This document shows positions 54,560-64,000 of a stretch of DNA of 64,000 nt, piece after piece (the first letter of the stretch is position 1; every line of letters starts with the position of its first letter). The position numbers were made by a program, and so were the translations under genes. Origin of the DNA: Arachis hypogaea (lineage: Eukaryota > Streptophyta > Magnoliopsida > Fabales > Fabaceae); contig NC_092044.1 in NCBI RefSeq assembly GCF_003086295.3, forward strand, positions 75,912,024-75,976,023, in the 5' to 3' direction. The notes beneath the pieces were generated by a model, which searched no databases, had not been told where the DNA came from, and saw only the letters and a list, made by a program, of their open reading frames with translations.

Positions 54560-57265
54560 TTAATTAAGTCTCAGTTTTGAGCATTCTTGCTCAAAATTAC
54601 CTTCAAGATAATGCTTAACTCTCTGTCCATTAACAATGAACTTTTTGTTAGAGTCATTATCCTGAAGCTCTATGTATCCATATGGTGATACACTTGTAAT
54701 TACATATGGACCTCTCCAACGGGATTTTAATTTCCCGGGGAATAATTTGAGCCTAGAATTAAATAGCAGAACCTTCTGCCCCGGCTCAAAGACTCTGGAT
54801 GACAATTTCTTATCATGTCATCTTTTTGCTTTCTCCTTGTAAATTTTTGCATTCTCGAAAGCATTGAGTCTAAATTCCTCTAGCTCATTTAACTGGAGCA
54901 ATCATTTTTCTCCAGCTAACTTGGCATCAAGGTTTAGGAATCTGGTTGCCCAGTAGGCCTTGTGTTCCAGTTCCACTGGCAAGTGACATGCCTTTCCATA
55001 CACAAGCTGGTATGGAGAGGTCCCTATAGGGGTCTTGAATGCTGTTCTGTATGCCCACAGAGCATCATCCAAGCTTCTTGCCCAATCCCTTCTACGGTTA
55101 ATTACAGTCCGTTCCAGGATTCTTTTGAGTTCTCTATTTGAGACTTCAGCTTGCCCATTAGTTTGTGGGTGATATGGAGTGGCTACCCTGTGGCTAACTC
55201 CATAACGTACCAGAGTAGAGTAAAGCTGTTTATTGCAGAAATGAGTGCCCCCATCACTGATTAATACTCTAGGGATACCAAATCTGCTGAAGATGTGTTT
55301 CTGGAGGAATTTTAACACTGTTTTAGTGTCATTAATGGGTGTTGCAATAGCCTCCACCCATTTGGATACATAATCCACTGCCACCAGAATATAAGTGTTT
55401 GAGTATGATGGTGGGAAAGGTCCCATGAAGTCAATGCCCCATACATCAAACAACTCAATCTCCAAGATCCCTTGTTGAGGCATGGCATAACTGTGAGGTA
55501 GGTTGCCTGATCTTTGGCAACTGTCGCAATTAAGCACAAATGCTCGGGAATCTTTATAAAGAGTAGGCCAGTAGAAGCCACTTTGGAGGACTCTTGTGGC
55601 TGTTCGCTCACTTCCAAAATGTCCTCCATACTGTGATCCATGGCAGTGCCATAGAATCTTTTGCGCTTCTTCCTTAGGCACACATCTATGGATTACTCCG
55701 TCTGCACATCTCTTGAAGAGATATGGATCATCCCAAAGATAGTACTTTGCATCTGTGATCAATTTCTTTGATTGCAGCCTACTGTACTCTTTGGGTATGA
55801 ATCTCACTGCCTTATAGTTTGCAATGTCTGCAAACCATGGTACTTCCTGGATGGCAAAGAGTTGCTCATTCGGAAAAGTTTCAGAGATCTCAGTGAGAGG
55901 GAGGGACGCCCCTTCTACTGGTTCTATTCGGGACAGGTGATCTGCTACTTGATTCTCTGTCCCTTTTCTGTCTCTTATTTCTATATCAAACTCTTGCAGA
56001 AGCAACACCCATCTGATGAGTCTGGGTTTTGAATCCTGCTTTGTGAGTAGATATTTAAGAGTAGCATGATCAGTGTACACAATCACTTTTGATCCTACTA
56101 AATAGGATCTGAATTTGTCAATGGCGTAAACCACTGCAAGTAGCTCTTTTTCTGTGGTTGTGTAATTCTTCTGTGCATCATTTAGAACACGGCTGGCATA
56201 GTAAATGACGTGCAGAAGCTTGTCATGCCTTTGTCCCAACACTGCACCAATGGAATGGTCACTGGCATCACACATCAATTCAAATGGTAATGTTCAGTCT
56301 GGTGCAGAGATGATTGGTGCTGTAACCAATTTAGCTTTCAGAGTCTCAAATGCCCGCAGACACTCTTTATCAAAGATAAATGGCGTGTCAGCAGCTAGCA
56401 GGTTGCTCAGAGGTTTGGCGATTTTTGAAAAATCCTTTATAAACCTCCTATAGAATCATGCATGCCCCAGAAAGCTTCTGATTGCCTTAACATTGGCAGG
56501 TGGTGGTAATTTTTCAATTACCTCTGCCTTAGCTTGATCCACCTCTATCCCCTTGTTCGAGATTTTGTGCCCAAGGACAATTCCTTCAGTCACCATAAAG
56601 TGACACTTTTCCCAGTTTAAAACCAGGTTAGTCTCTTGGCTTCTTTTCAGAACAAGTGCTAAATGGTTAAGGCAGGAGCTGAATGAGTCTCCAAATACTG
56701 AAAAGTCATCCATGAAGACTTCCAGGAATTTTTCCACCATATCAGAGAAAATTGAGAGCATGCACCTCTGAAAAGTTGCAGGTGCATTGCATAGGCCAAA
56801 TGGCATCCTTCTGTATGCAAATACTCCAGATGGGCAGGTGAATGCCGTTTTCTCCTGATCCTGGGGATCTACTGCAATTTGATTATAACCTGAATATCCA
56901 TCCAAGAAGCAGTAGTATTCATGACCTGCTAGTCTTTCTAGCATTTGGTCTATGAATGGTAAAGGAAAATGATCCTTTCTGGTGGCTGTATTGAGCCTTC
57001 TATAATCAATACACATACGCCACCCTGTAACTGTTCTTGTAGGAACTAGTTCATTTTTTTCATTATGAACCACTGTCATGCCTCCCTTCTTAGGGACGAC
57101 TTGGACAGGGCTCACCCAGGGGCTGTCAGAAATATAATAAATAATCCCAGTCTCTAGTAATTTAGTGACCTCCTTCTGCACAACTTCCTTCATGGCTAGG
57201 TTCAGCCGCCTTTGTGGTTGAACCACTGGCTTGGTGTCACCTTCCAAGAGATCTTGTGCATGCAT
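54560..57265 (-). pseudogene. pol: Decayed pol of E, copy 2
   Basis: Same domain order as copy 1 and the same three TGA codons (56456, near 56300, and about 54815). A private TGA at about 54903 (CGA to TGA after LAGEK) cuts integrase shorter. RT keeps [12 protein letters not shown] (copy 1 has V for A) and FMDDFSVFG. The integrase D-D-E residues are present. As in copy 1, RT overlaps the gag-PR frame in another frame; this shift is common to both copies and so predates the duplication. Confidence 0.93.
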
Positions 57266-59577
57266 CTGGCTGGGCTAATGCCCTTGAGGTCACTGATGGA
57301 CCACCCAAGAGCTGTCTTGTGTGTCCTTAGCACTTGAATTAGTGCTTCCTCTTCTTGTGGCTCTAAGGTAGAGCTTATGATTACAGGAAAGGTATCACCT
57401 TCTCCCAGGAATGCATATTTTAGGGATGGTGGTAATGGTTTGAGCTCGGGTTTAGGAGGTTTCTCCTCTTCCTGAGGGATTTTCAGAGGTTCTACTATTC
57501 TCTCTGATTCCTCTAGGTCAGGCTGAACATCTTTAAAGATGTCCTCTAGCTCTGATTCGAGACTCTCAGCCATATTGACCTCTCTTACCAGAGAGTCAAT
57601 AATATCAACACTCATGCAGTCATTTGGGGTGTCTGGATGTTGCATGGCTTTGACAACATTCAACTTGAACTCCTCCTCATTGACTCTCAAGGTTACTTCC
57701 CCTTTTTGGACGTCAATGAGGGTTCGTCCAGTTGCTAGGAAAGGTCTTCCTAGAATGAGAGTTGCACTCTTGTGCTCCTCCATTTCCAGCACCACAAAGT
57801 CAGTAGGAAAGGCAAATGGCCCAACCTTGACAATCATGTCTTCAATCACGCCTGATGGGTATTTAATGGAGCCATCAGCAAGTTGAAGACATATCCTGGT
57901 TGGTTTGATTTCTTCAGTTAAACCAAGCTTTCTGATAGTAGATGCAGGTATTAGGTTGATACTTACCCCAAGATCACATAAAGCTTGCTTGGTGCAAGTG
58001 CCCTCTAATGTGCATGGTATCATAAAGCTCCTAGGATCTTTAAGCTTCTCAGGTAAGCTTTTCAGAATGACTGCACTGCATTCTTCAGTGAGGTAAACTT
58101 TTTCAGTTTCCCTCCAATCCTTCTTATGACTTAAGATCTCTTTCATGAACTTAGCATAAGATGGTATTTGCTCAAGTGCTTCTGTAAACGGAATCTTTAT
58201 TTCAAGAGTCCTGAGATAGTCTGCAAAGCGGGCAAATTGCTTATCCTGTTCCGCTTGGCAGAGTTTTTGAGGATAAGGCATTTTGGCTTTGTATTCCTCA
58301 ACCTTAGTTGTTGCAGGTTTATTACCTACAGAAGTGGGTTGGGAAGCCTTTTTAGAAGGGTTGTCATCAGCACTTGTATGTGACTGATCCCCCACTGGCA
58401 TTTGAATGCCAGGGGTTGAAGCTGGAGTGGCGTTAGACGCCACCTCCTTGTTTGTTACTGGCGTTTGAACGCCAGAACCATGTTCCCTTTGGGCGTTCAA
58501 TGCCGGATTCATGCTTGTTTCTGGCGTTGAACGCCAGGAATGAGCATGGTCTGGGCGTTCAGCGCCAGCATTATTCCTCTCTGGGCTCTGATTGTCCTCA
58601 GAGGGATTTTGAGTAGACATCTGTTCATTTCTTGGCTTCCTGCTGCTTTGAAGTGAGGTATTTAATGTTTTCCCACTTCTTAATTGAATTTCTTGGCATT
58701 CTTCTGCTATTTGTTTTGACAGTTGCTTTTCTGTCTGCTTTAATTGCACTTCCATATTCCTGTTAGCCATTCTTGTTTCCTGTAATATTTCCTTGAATTC
58801 GGCTAGCTGCTGAGTTAGAAAGTCTAATTGCTGATTGAATTCATTGGCCTGATCTACAGGACTGAGTTCATCAGTTACTGTTTTAGCTTCTTCTTTTATG
58901 GAAGATTCACTGCTTAGGTACAGATGTTGATTTCTGGCAACTGTATCAATAAGCTCTTGAGCTTCTTCAATTGTTTTTCTCATATGTATAGATCCACCAG
59001 CTGAGTGGTCTAGAGAAATCTGAGCTTTTTCTGTAAGCCCATAGTAGAAGATGTCTAGTTGCACCCACTCTGAAAACATTTCAGAGGGGCATTTTCTTAG
59101 CATCTCTCTGTATCTCTCCCAGGCATCAAAAAGGGATTCATTATCTCCTTGTTTGAAGCCTTGGATGCTTAGCCTTAGCTGTGTCATCCGTTTTGGAGGG
59201 AAATAGTGATTCAAGAATTTTTCTGACAACTTTTTCCATGTTTTTATGCTGTTCTTAGGCTGGTTATTTAACCACCTCTTAGCTTGATCTTTTACAGCAA
59301 ATGGAAACAGTAATAATCTGTAGACATCCTGATCCACTTCTTTATCATGTACTGTGTCAGCAATTTGTAAAAATTGTGCCAGAAACTCTGTAGGTTCTTC
59401 ATGTGGAAAACCGAAATACTGGCAGTTTTGCTGCACCATGATAATGAGCTGAGGATTCAACTCAAAGCTACTAACTCCAATGGAGGGTATACAGATACTA
59501 CTCCCATATGAAGCAGTAGTGGGGTTAGCATATGACCCCAGAGTCCTCCTGGACTGATCATTCCCACTTAATTCCAT
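57202..59577 (-). CDS. gag: gag-protease ORF of E, copy 2 (open, 791 codons)
   Basis: This is the longest open frame in the window, from ATG at 59577 (MELSGNDQSRR) to the stop at 57202. The gag core (about residues 60-215), coiled coil, Ser/Asn/Pro linker and protease with CDLGVSINLIP are all in frame. Then come a PELKPLPPSLKYAF segment and the start of the RT-leading linker (LGWSISDLKGISP), after which the frame diverges from RT at CMHK. Differences from copy 1 number about a dozen residues. It lacks the copy-1 frameshift and the Gly-to-Trp change. Since it could encode gag and protease, it is annotated as CDS, but the element as a whole is dead. Confidence 0.85.
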   Translation of the reverse strand: MELSGNDQSRRTLGSYANPTTASYGSSICIPSIGVSSFELNPQLIIMVQQNCQYFGFPHEEPTEFLAQFLQIADTVHDKEVDQDVYRLLLFPFAVKDQAKRWLNNQPKNSIKTWKKLSEKFLNHYFPPKRMTQLRLSIQGFKQGDNESLFDAWERYREMLRKCPSEMFSEWVQLDIFYYGLTEKAQISLDHSAGGSIHMRKTIEEAQELIDTVARNQHLYLSSESSIKEEAKTVTDELSPVDQANEFNQQLDFLTQQLAEFKEILQETRMANRNMEVQLKQTEKQLSKQIAEECQEIQLRSGKTLNTSLQSSRKPRNEQMSTQNPSEDNQSPERNNAGAERPDHAHSWRSTPETSMNPALNAQREHGSGVQTPVTNKEVASNATPASTPGIQMPVGDQSHTSADDNPSKKASQPTSVGNKPATTKVEEYKAKMPYPQKLCQAEQDKQFARFADYLRTLEIKIPFTEALEQIPSYAKFMKEILSHKKDWRETEKVYLTEECSAVILKSLPEKLKDPRSFMIPCTLEGTCTKQALCDLGVSINLIPASTIRKLGLTEEIKPTRICLQLADGSIKYPSGVIEDMIVKVGPFAFPTDFVVLEMEEHKSATLILGRPFLATGRTLIDVQKGEVTLRVNEEEFKLNVVKAMQHPDTPNDCMSVDIIDSLVREVNMAESLESELEDIFKDVQPDLEESERIVEPLKIPQEEEKPPKPELKPLPPSLKYAFLGEGDTFPVIISSTLEPQEEEALIQVLRTHKTALGWSISDLKGISPARCMHKISWKVTPSQWFNHKGG
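58396..58568. repeat. Palindromic words inside gag coding, copy 2
   Basis: Six words including TGGCATTTGAATGCCA, TGGCGTTAGACGCCA, TGGCGTTTGAACGCCA and TGGCGTTGAACGCCA within the linker codons. Confidence 0.88.
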
Positions 59578-60518
59578 GATGGAATAAAAGAGATGATATG
59601 TATGTTGATATTATTTATTTTATAAAAATTAATTTTTTATAAAATAGAATAAAAATGAAACAAATAAAGGAAATTGAAAATATTTTGAAATTGAAATCTG
59701 AATTTCTATATAAAATTTTCGAAAAATGTAGTTCAAAATTAGTTAGAAAGTATATATTTTTTTTTGAATTTTAAATTTTATGATGAAAGAGAAAAATATG
59801 CAAAAGACACAAGATTTAAAATTTTTAGATCCAATGTTCCTTATTTTCGAAAATTTTGGAGGGAAAACACCAAGGAACACCAAACTTAAAAATTTTAAGA
59901 TCAAAGCACAAGAAAGACTCAAGAACACTTTGAAAATTCACAAGAACACCAAGAACAAAAGGAAGAACACCAAACTTAAAATTTTTAGAAAACCAAAACA
60001 AATTTTCGAAAATTAAAGAAAACTTAACAAGAAAACACCAAACTTAGAGTTTGGCACAAGATTCAATCAAAGAAAAATTTATTTTTTTTTTGAAAAAGAT
60101 TCCAAAGGGGATACCCAATTATCAAGAATAACTACTAAAGCTCCAGGCAATTGGGCAGCAACTTCAGTGTTGATTTTAAAGATGTATTATTTTTATGGAT
60201 AAAATAAATTTTTGAAAGCTAATGTTTTGAAAAAGCACAAGAAAAAACAAGAAAAGACACAGAACAAGAAAAATTAAAGATCAAGGAAGAACAAAGACAC
60301 TAATACGAAAATTTTAGAGAAAAAATATAAAAGATGCAATTGACACCAAACTTAGAACAAGACACTAGACTCACGAAAAATTAACAATTAATAAAGAAAA
60401 ATAATAATTTTTTTGAAAAGAAATTTTTGAAAAGAAACTATCCTATCAGGATTTGATGACTCTATGACAATAAAAATAAATTATTCCGAATCTAAGAAAT
60501 AAAATATGCCTTCAACAA
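59578..60518 (-). other. Leader of E, copy 2
   Basis: As copy 1, AT-rich, with recurrent ACACCAAACTTA words. Confidence 0.7.
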
Positions 60519-60536
60519 TCCCCGGCAACGGCGCCA
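60519..60536 (-). other. Primer binding site, copy 2 (tRNA-Asp), fused to truncated LTR3
   Basis: TCCCCGGCAACGGCGCCA on plus is followed directly by GACAGCAGC of LTR3 instead of AAAACTTGGTGC. The shared CCA at the join fits a microhomology deletion. Confidence 0.92.
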
Positions 60537-60941
60537 GACAGCAGCATGTACTTGGCGTTCAACGCCAAGTTACATCGTCTATCTTCGCGCAAAGTATGGA
60601 CTATTATATATTGCTGGAAAGCCCTGGATGTCCACTTTCCAACGCCGTTGAGAGCGCGCCAATTGGACTCCTGTAGCTCCAAAAAATCCATTTCAAGTGC
60701 AGGGAGGTCAGGATCCAACAGCATCAGCAGTCCTTTTTCAGCCTAACTCAGATTTTTGCTCAGCTCCCTCAATTTCAGCCAGAAAATACCTGAAATCACA
60801 GAAAAACACACAAACTCATAGTAAAGTCAAGAAATATGATTTTTGCCTAAAAACTAATAATATTCTACTAAAAATTAATTAAAACATACTAAAATCTACA
60901 TGAAATTATCCCCAAAAAGCGTATAAAATATCCGCTCATCA
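60537..60941 (-). repeat. LTR3 of the E array, truncated to 405 bp
   Basis: Corresponds to 40421-40827 of LTR1. About 1.1 kb including R, U5 and the TATA box is deleted. By eye it differs from LTR1 and LTR2 at 5 sites and one 2-bp indel, while those two agree. Confidence 0.93.
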
Positions 60942-60946
60942 TCGGG
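60942..60946. repeat. Target-site duplication of the E array, right (TCGGG)
   Basis: Exact match to 39298-39302. Confidence 0.92.
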
Positions 60947-61580
60947 GTAGTTGGATGGATTTCATCACTTCCTATTTAGGAGTTTTATCTTATCAGTTAT
61001 GGGGGGAGGCCACCATTTGATTATGAGAATAGAGTTCTTGAATGCTTTGCTTCTTTTTTAATTTAAAGTATTTCATTCACATGCTTTTCCTGCTGTAGGT
61101 ACTGTAAGGGAAATGAGAAGGTTGAAAAAGAGTTTTCAAAATATTAAGAAAGTGCTTACATTGACTATGGAACAGCGAAACCTAACAACTAAGTGAATTT
61201 GGAAGTTCTAGTGATACCCTCGATAACCAATGCATGTCAATCGGAATTCTGTGAATTAATACACATCTTTTTACAGAAAGGAGGGCTTATGGTGGTGAGT
61301 TTGTACCAAAGGCAGAGTTCATCTAGTCACATTACCTTTCAACCCCAGTTAATGGTCCTTGTTTTCTTTGAATGTACAAGGCATTATTTCCTAGTTGGGG
61401 TTTGTCTTTCCTTCTTCCAGTTGAGTAGAAGATGTTGCTGGTTTGCTTGTTTCTCCTACTTAGTTACATCCCAATAATTATGGGTGATAAATAGACAAAA
61501 ATACAAAGTTATCAAAACATTATTCGCTCCCACATGCTAAATGCTACCACAACTAATCCTTGAGGAACAAAAAACTAATG
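60947..61580. other. Flanking DNA right of the E array
   Basis: Moderate GC content. A 94-codon open frame at 61193-61477 and acceptor-like TGTAG/TACAG sites near 61097 and 61276 hint at an old gene fragment, but I recognise no protein. Confidence 0.35.
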
Positions 61581-61690
61581 CGCTTGGATATTGGCAAGTG
61601 CACCAAATTACTTCAGGTAATACCACGGTGAGTGGATCGTTTCTACGAGGATTAAAGAATTGAGCAAGTAAAGTCGGATTAAATCACTCA
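61581..61690 (-). repeat. U5 fragment of a minus-strand LTR
   Basis: GGCAAGTGCACC, GGTAATACC, GGTGAGTGGATCG and ACGAGGATT occur in the order seen at the plus-strand start of LTR D. It forms hairpins TTGG/CCAA (61591-61606) and CCAC/GTGG (61623-61635). No LTR body follows. Confidence 0.6.
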
Positions 61691-61720
61691 TAATTTGTAA
61701 GACCCAAGAAAATATTAAAG

Positions 61721-62165
61721 GTTTGTGGCTTTGTCCCACTTATTTCGGGTTGAGATTTGAAACACCAGGGTAAGATATAAGGATTCTGGTTTGTTCCACT
61801 TATTTGGGGTTAAGATTTGAAACACCTGGGTAAGATTTAAGGATTGTGATTTGTCCCACTTGCTTCGGGGGTAAGATGCAAGGAGTATAGTTTGTCCCAC
61901 TTGCTTCGAATTAAGATTTGAAACACATGGACAAGATGCAAGGATTGTAACTTAGTCCTACTTTCTCCGAGTTAAGATTTTAAACATGTGCCTGAGTAAG
62001 ATGCAAGAGTTGTTGTTTAGTCCCACTTACTCTACATTGAGATTTTAAACACCTGCCTGGGTAAGATAAAAGGATCGTGGCTCTGTCCCACTTGCTTTAG
62101 GTTAAGCGGGTAAGATATAAGGGTTATGGTTTGGTCCTACTTGCTTTGTGTTGTGGTGTTCCATA
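61721..62165. repeat. Minisatellite, about 8 imperfect copies of 45-66 bp
   Basis: Units follow the pattern TTTGTCCCACTTGCTTCGGG, TTAAGATTTGAAACACCTGG, GTAAGATATAAGGATTG. Units 3 and 7 lack part of the middle. An open frame at 61715-61900 on minus is just the repeat translated. Confidence 0.85.
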
Positions 62166-62668
62166 TCCAGGTTAGCTAATGGATGTGTGTCGGGTTTGGC
62201 ATTTTTAACCGACAAGTGAGCTCACGGCTATTAGGACAGACATGCATCATATGCATTTGTTTGATATTGTTTAGGTGTGCACATATATTTTGGTTTGCCT
62301 AATTGATGACTCCCATCTAACTATTAATTGTGCTACTTGCTGAAGTTGTCCTCTAATTGTGATTGCTTTGAATTGTACATTGTTTGTGATTGATTTTTTT
62401 GAGATTTATGATAATGTGATAATGTATTGAGACTAATGAGACTATTGATAATTCTTTGAGACTATTGTGATTTGTTAAGACTATTGAGATTTACGGAAAT
62501 TATTGGGACTAATGGTATTATTAAGACTTGTGAGACTGAAAACATTGATAAGGATGATTGTTTAGTACTGACATGACTAATAATAGAAAGAGTACAATGA
62601 TCTTAGACGAATTTTCCTTTTACGGTTAGATTAAGACCCTAGGCTTGAACTTCTGTGAAGTTGGAGAT
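62166..62668. other. Unclassified repeat-like DNA
   Basis: It continues from the minisatellite and includes a stretch with repeated GAGACTATTG/AGACTAATG words at 62425-62545. It may be part of the same unknown element. No gene. Confidence 0.4.
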
Positions 62669-62980
62669 TTAGGATTGCTTAGTGGGTTCATATTTCTTTA
62701 TATAGTCTTTATTTAGAACTATTACCCCACTAAAAACCTTTGGGTTCTCACCTGTCATGGATTTTTTGTTTTTCACATCCACGGCATGACGTACCTCGTT
62801 TAACTCCCTTACTACTAGAATGTCACGCTTCTGGCTATGCCTTTCTAATAGCAAGGATACTACGACGACTTTTAAAAATATCTTTACATAGTAGGAGCCT
62901 TTAACTGAAAACTGCATTGATTTTTCTTTGAGAAACCGGAATACTTTTTCTTTCTTTAGATCAAACACCCATACATACAA
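62669..62980 (-). CDS. Unrecognised 103-codon frame
   Basis: Opens MYVWVFDLKKEKVFRFLKE. It is basic, with KVVVVSLLLERHSQKRDILV and KSMTGENPKVFSGVIVLNK. The composition is more protein-like than random AT-rich DNA, but I cannot assign it and see no promoter. It could be a fragment of a mobile-element protein or chance. Confidence 0.2.
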   Translation of the reverse strand: MYVWVFDLKKEKVFRFLKEKSMQFSVKGSYYVKIFLKVVVVSLLLERHSQKRDILVVRELNEVRHAVDVKNKKSMTGENPKVFSGVIVLNKDYIKKYEPTKQS

Positions 62981-63099
62981 ATCATCAACAACACAAATAT
63001 ATATTCACAAGAAAACTTATACAAGTAACATGTGATGACATATCATCTTAAGCAATTTTTAAAGTTCTTTTCTATATTAATCTCTTAGATTTGATCACA

Positions 63100-64000
63100 T
63101 TTCTTAATGTTTTCTAATAGAATTTAATAAAGAATAAAATTTTTAGAGTTGGGATAGTGTTTTTGTGTTTTCAAAAGTTTTTAGCCAAAATCCAAGCAAG
63201 AATTAAAGCTTTTTCACAAGAAAAACACAAGTACAGAAAAAGCGTGGCCTAAGAAATCAGCTTGGACAGCATGCACGCCTGACGGATAGCCTCCAAGGCC
63301 GGCGGATAGCCTCCACACCCGGTGGACTCCTTCCAAGCCTTCAGCACACTCAGTGGACACACACCACGCCTGGCAGACTTAGCTTCTTCATTTCTTCCAC
63401 CAGGTGTCTCCCCTTGCAACAAATCACACGCCCGACGTGTGTTCTTCCCTGGAAGTGTATTTTTAGACTTTTGCTCAATTTCCTCTAATGCAAGCTCGAC
63501 TTAAAGATAATTACAACTTTCTAGATGCAACAATTAAGGCCCAAGCTTAATTATCAACATCATTAGAAACTTTAATCACATCCAAAACATTGAAGACTTT
63601 AGAAGATTAGTTATTAATTCTCTCTAGAAACATATGAGATTTGGTCGTTAGGATTTGATTTGAATTATTGTTTTAAATTTGAAATTGAAGTCAATGATTA
63701 ATTATCTTATCTTTCTCTCTGAAAGATGAGATTAGGATAGATTTTGAATTTGAATTCTAGAATTAGGATATAAATAAGTGACCCTTGTTCACATTCCATT
63801 TATCAGCATAGTTTCCTTCTTATTTTTCTTTCATTCCATGGTAACTAATCCTCTGTCAAAGGGTTCAGAACTCTGTTTATATTTTTTATGGATTATTTTA
63901 ATCTACGTTTATTTTATTTTGAATTCTTTTATTGATCTATTTCATGATTGAGTTATTTGTTCTTCATTCGAATTATTATCATCGGATGGTATGCTAATCC
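63100..64000 (+). repeat. Probable LTR or leader cut by right edge
   Basis: TATAAATA at 63769-63776 is followed by a short untranslated-looking leader and A/T-rich sequence like a plant LTR R/U5. Upstream, 63260-63385 has repeated GCCTGGCGGATAGCCTCCA-like words. The ends are not visible. Confidence 0.35.

Larger units (their letters stand above)
39303..60941 (-). mobile_element. Element E tandem array: LTR-internal-LTR-internal-LTR
   Basis: Two nearly identical copies of a roughly 10.6-kb Athila/FIDEL-like element share a middle LTR. LTR1 is 39303-40827, internal 1 is 40828-49924, LTR2 is 49925-51449, internal 2 is 51450-60536, and LTR3 is 60537-60941 (only its last 405 bp in plus orientation). 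The period is 10,621-10,622 bp. Only the outer edges carry the TCGGG duplication, so there was one insertion followed by tandem growth, best explained by unequal recombination between LTRs. Both internal copies carry the same disabling stops plus private ones. Confidence 0.95.

Noticed and set aside
61193..61477. 94-codon plus frame as a host gene
   Set aside because: No domain, no supported exon structure; likely chance or remnant.

Overview
This window is plant nuclear DNA made almost entirely of nested LTR retrotransposons. The elements are Ty3/gypsy of the Athila type: all readable primer binding sites match the 3' end of plant tRNA-Asp, reverse transcriptase carries the FMDD form of the YxDD box, and a third ORF with an Athila-type 'putative plant transposon protein' domain follows pol. 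The LTR sequences and the recurring GGCGTTNAACGCC and ACGCGT words resemble what I remember of peanut (Arachis) elements such as FIDEL, so Arachis is my best guess. That is recollection, not a search. I see no intact cellular protein gene.

Layout. 1-2454: 5' end of a minus-strand element (A) running off the left edge, with a proline-rich first ORF. 2455-10985: a broken plus-strand Athila relic (LTR fused to RT, then pol, spacer and an ORF3 fragment), split by a truncated plus LTR (6579-7924) fused to a FIDEL-like solo LTR (7925-9709). 10986-14374: AT-rich sequence with at most one tiny candidate gene. 14375-38305: two inverted repeats of about 220 bp face each other and probably bound an old DNA element. 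Its interior carries a GC-rich insertion, a 149-bp tandem duplication and element D (16144-37751, target-site duplication AACAC). D is a gag-PR element without RT, RNase H or integrase core. Its ORF3 is split by element B (19055-31770, duplication GCATC), a longer and younger Athila element with decayed gag, pol and ORF3. 38306-39297: flank with a 204-bp MITE. 39303-60941: element E in tandem, LTR-internal-LTR-internal-LTR, with one duplication TCGGG around the whole array, a period of about 10,621 bp and a truncated right LTR. 60947-64000: flank with an LTR scrap, an eight-copy minisatellite and a probable LTR cut by the right edge.

How the parts work together. In each element gag would form the particle, PR cut the polyprotein, RT/RNase H copy the RNA from the tRNA-Asp primer, and integrase insert it; the ORF3 role is unknown. 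All copies here are disabled. D keeps LTRs, PBS, PPT, gag-PR and a roughly 1-kb 3' noncoding region related to E, so it probably relied on an E-like partner. Relative ages from LTR differences counted by eye: D (about 8% in a sampled stretch) is older than B (about 1.4%) and E (about 1.2%), and the E tandem duplication (about 0.5%) is youngest.

The strongest unexplained signals are structural and recur across families: a two-hairpin module near the U5 end with compensatory stem changes and a constant loop; an AGGA-loop hairpin beside the polypurine tract, duplicated in E and D just before ORF3; and arrays of GC-rich palindromic words about 75-240 bp upstream of the LTR TATA box, which recur in the post-pol spacer and inside gag.
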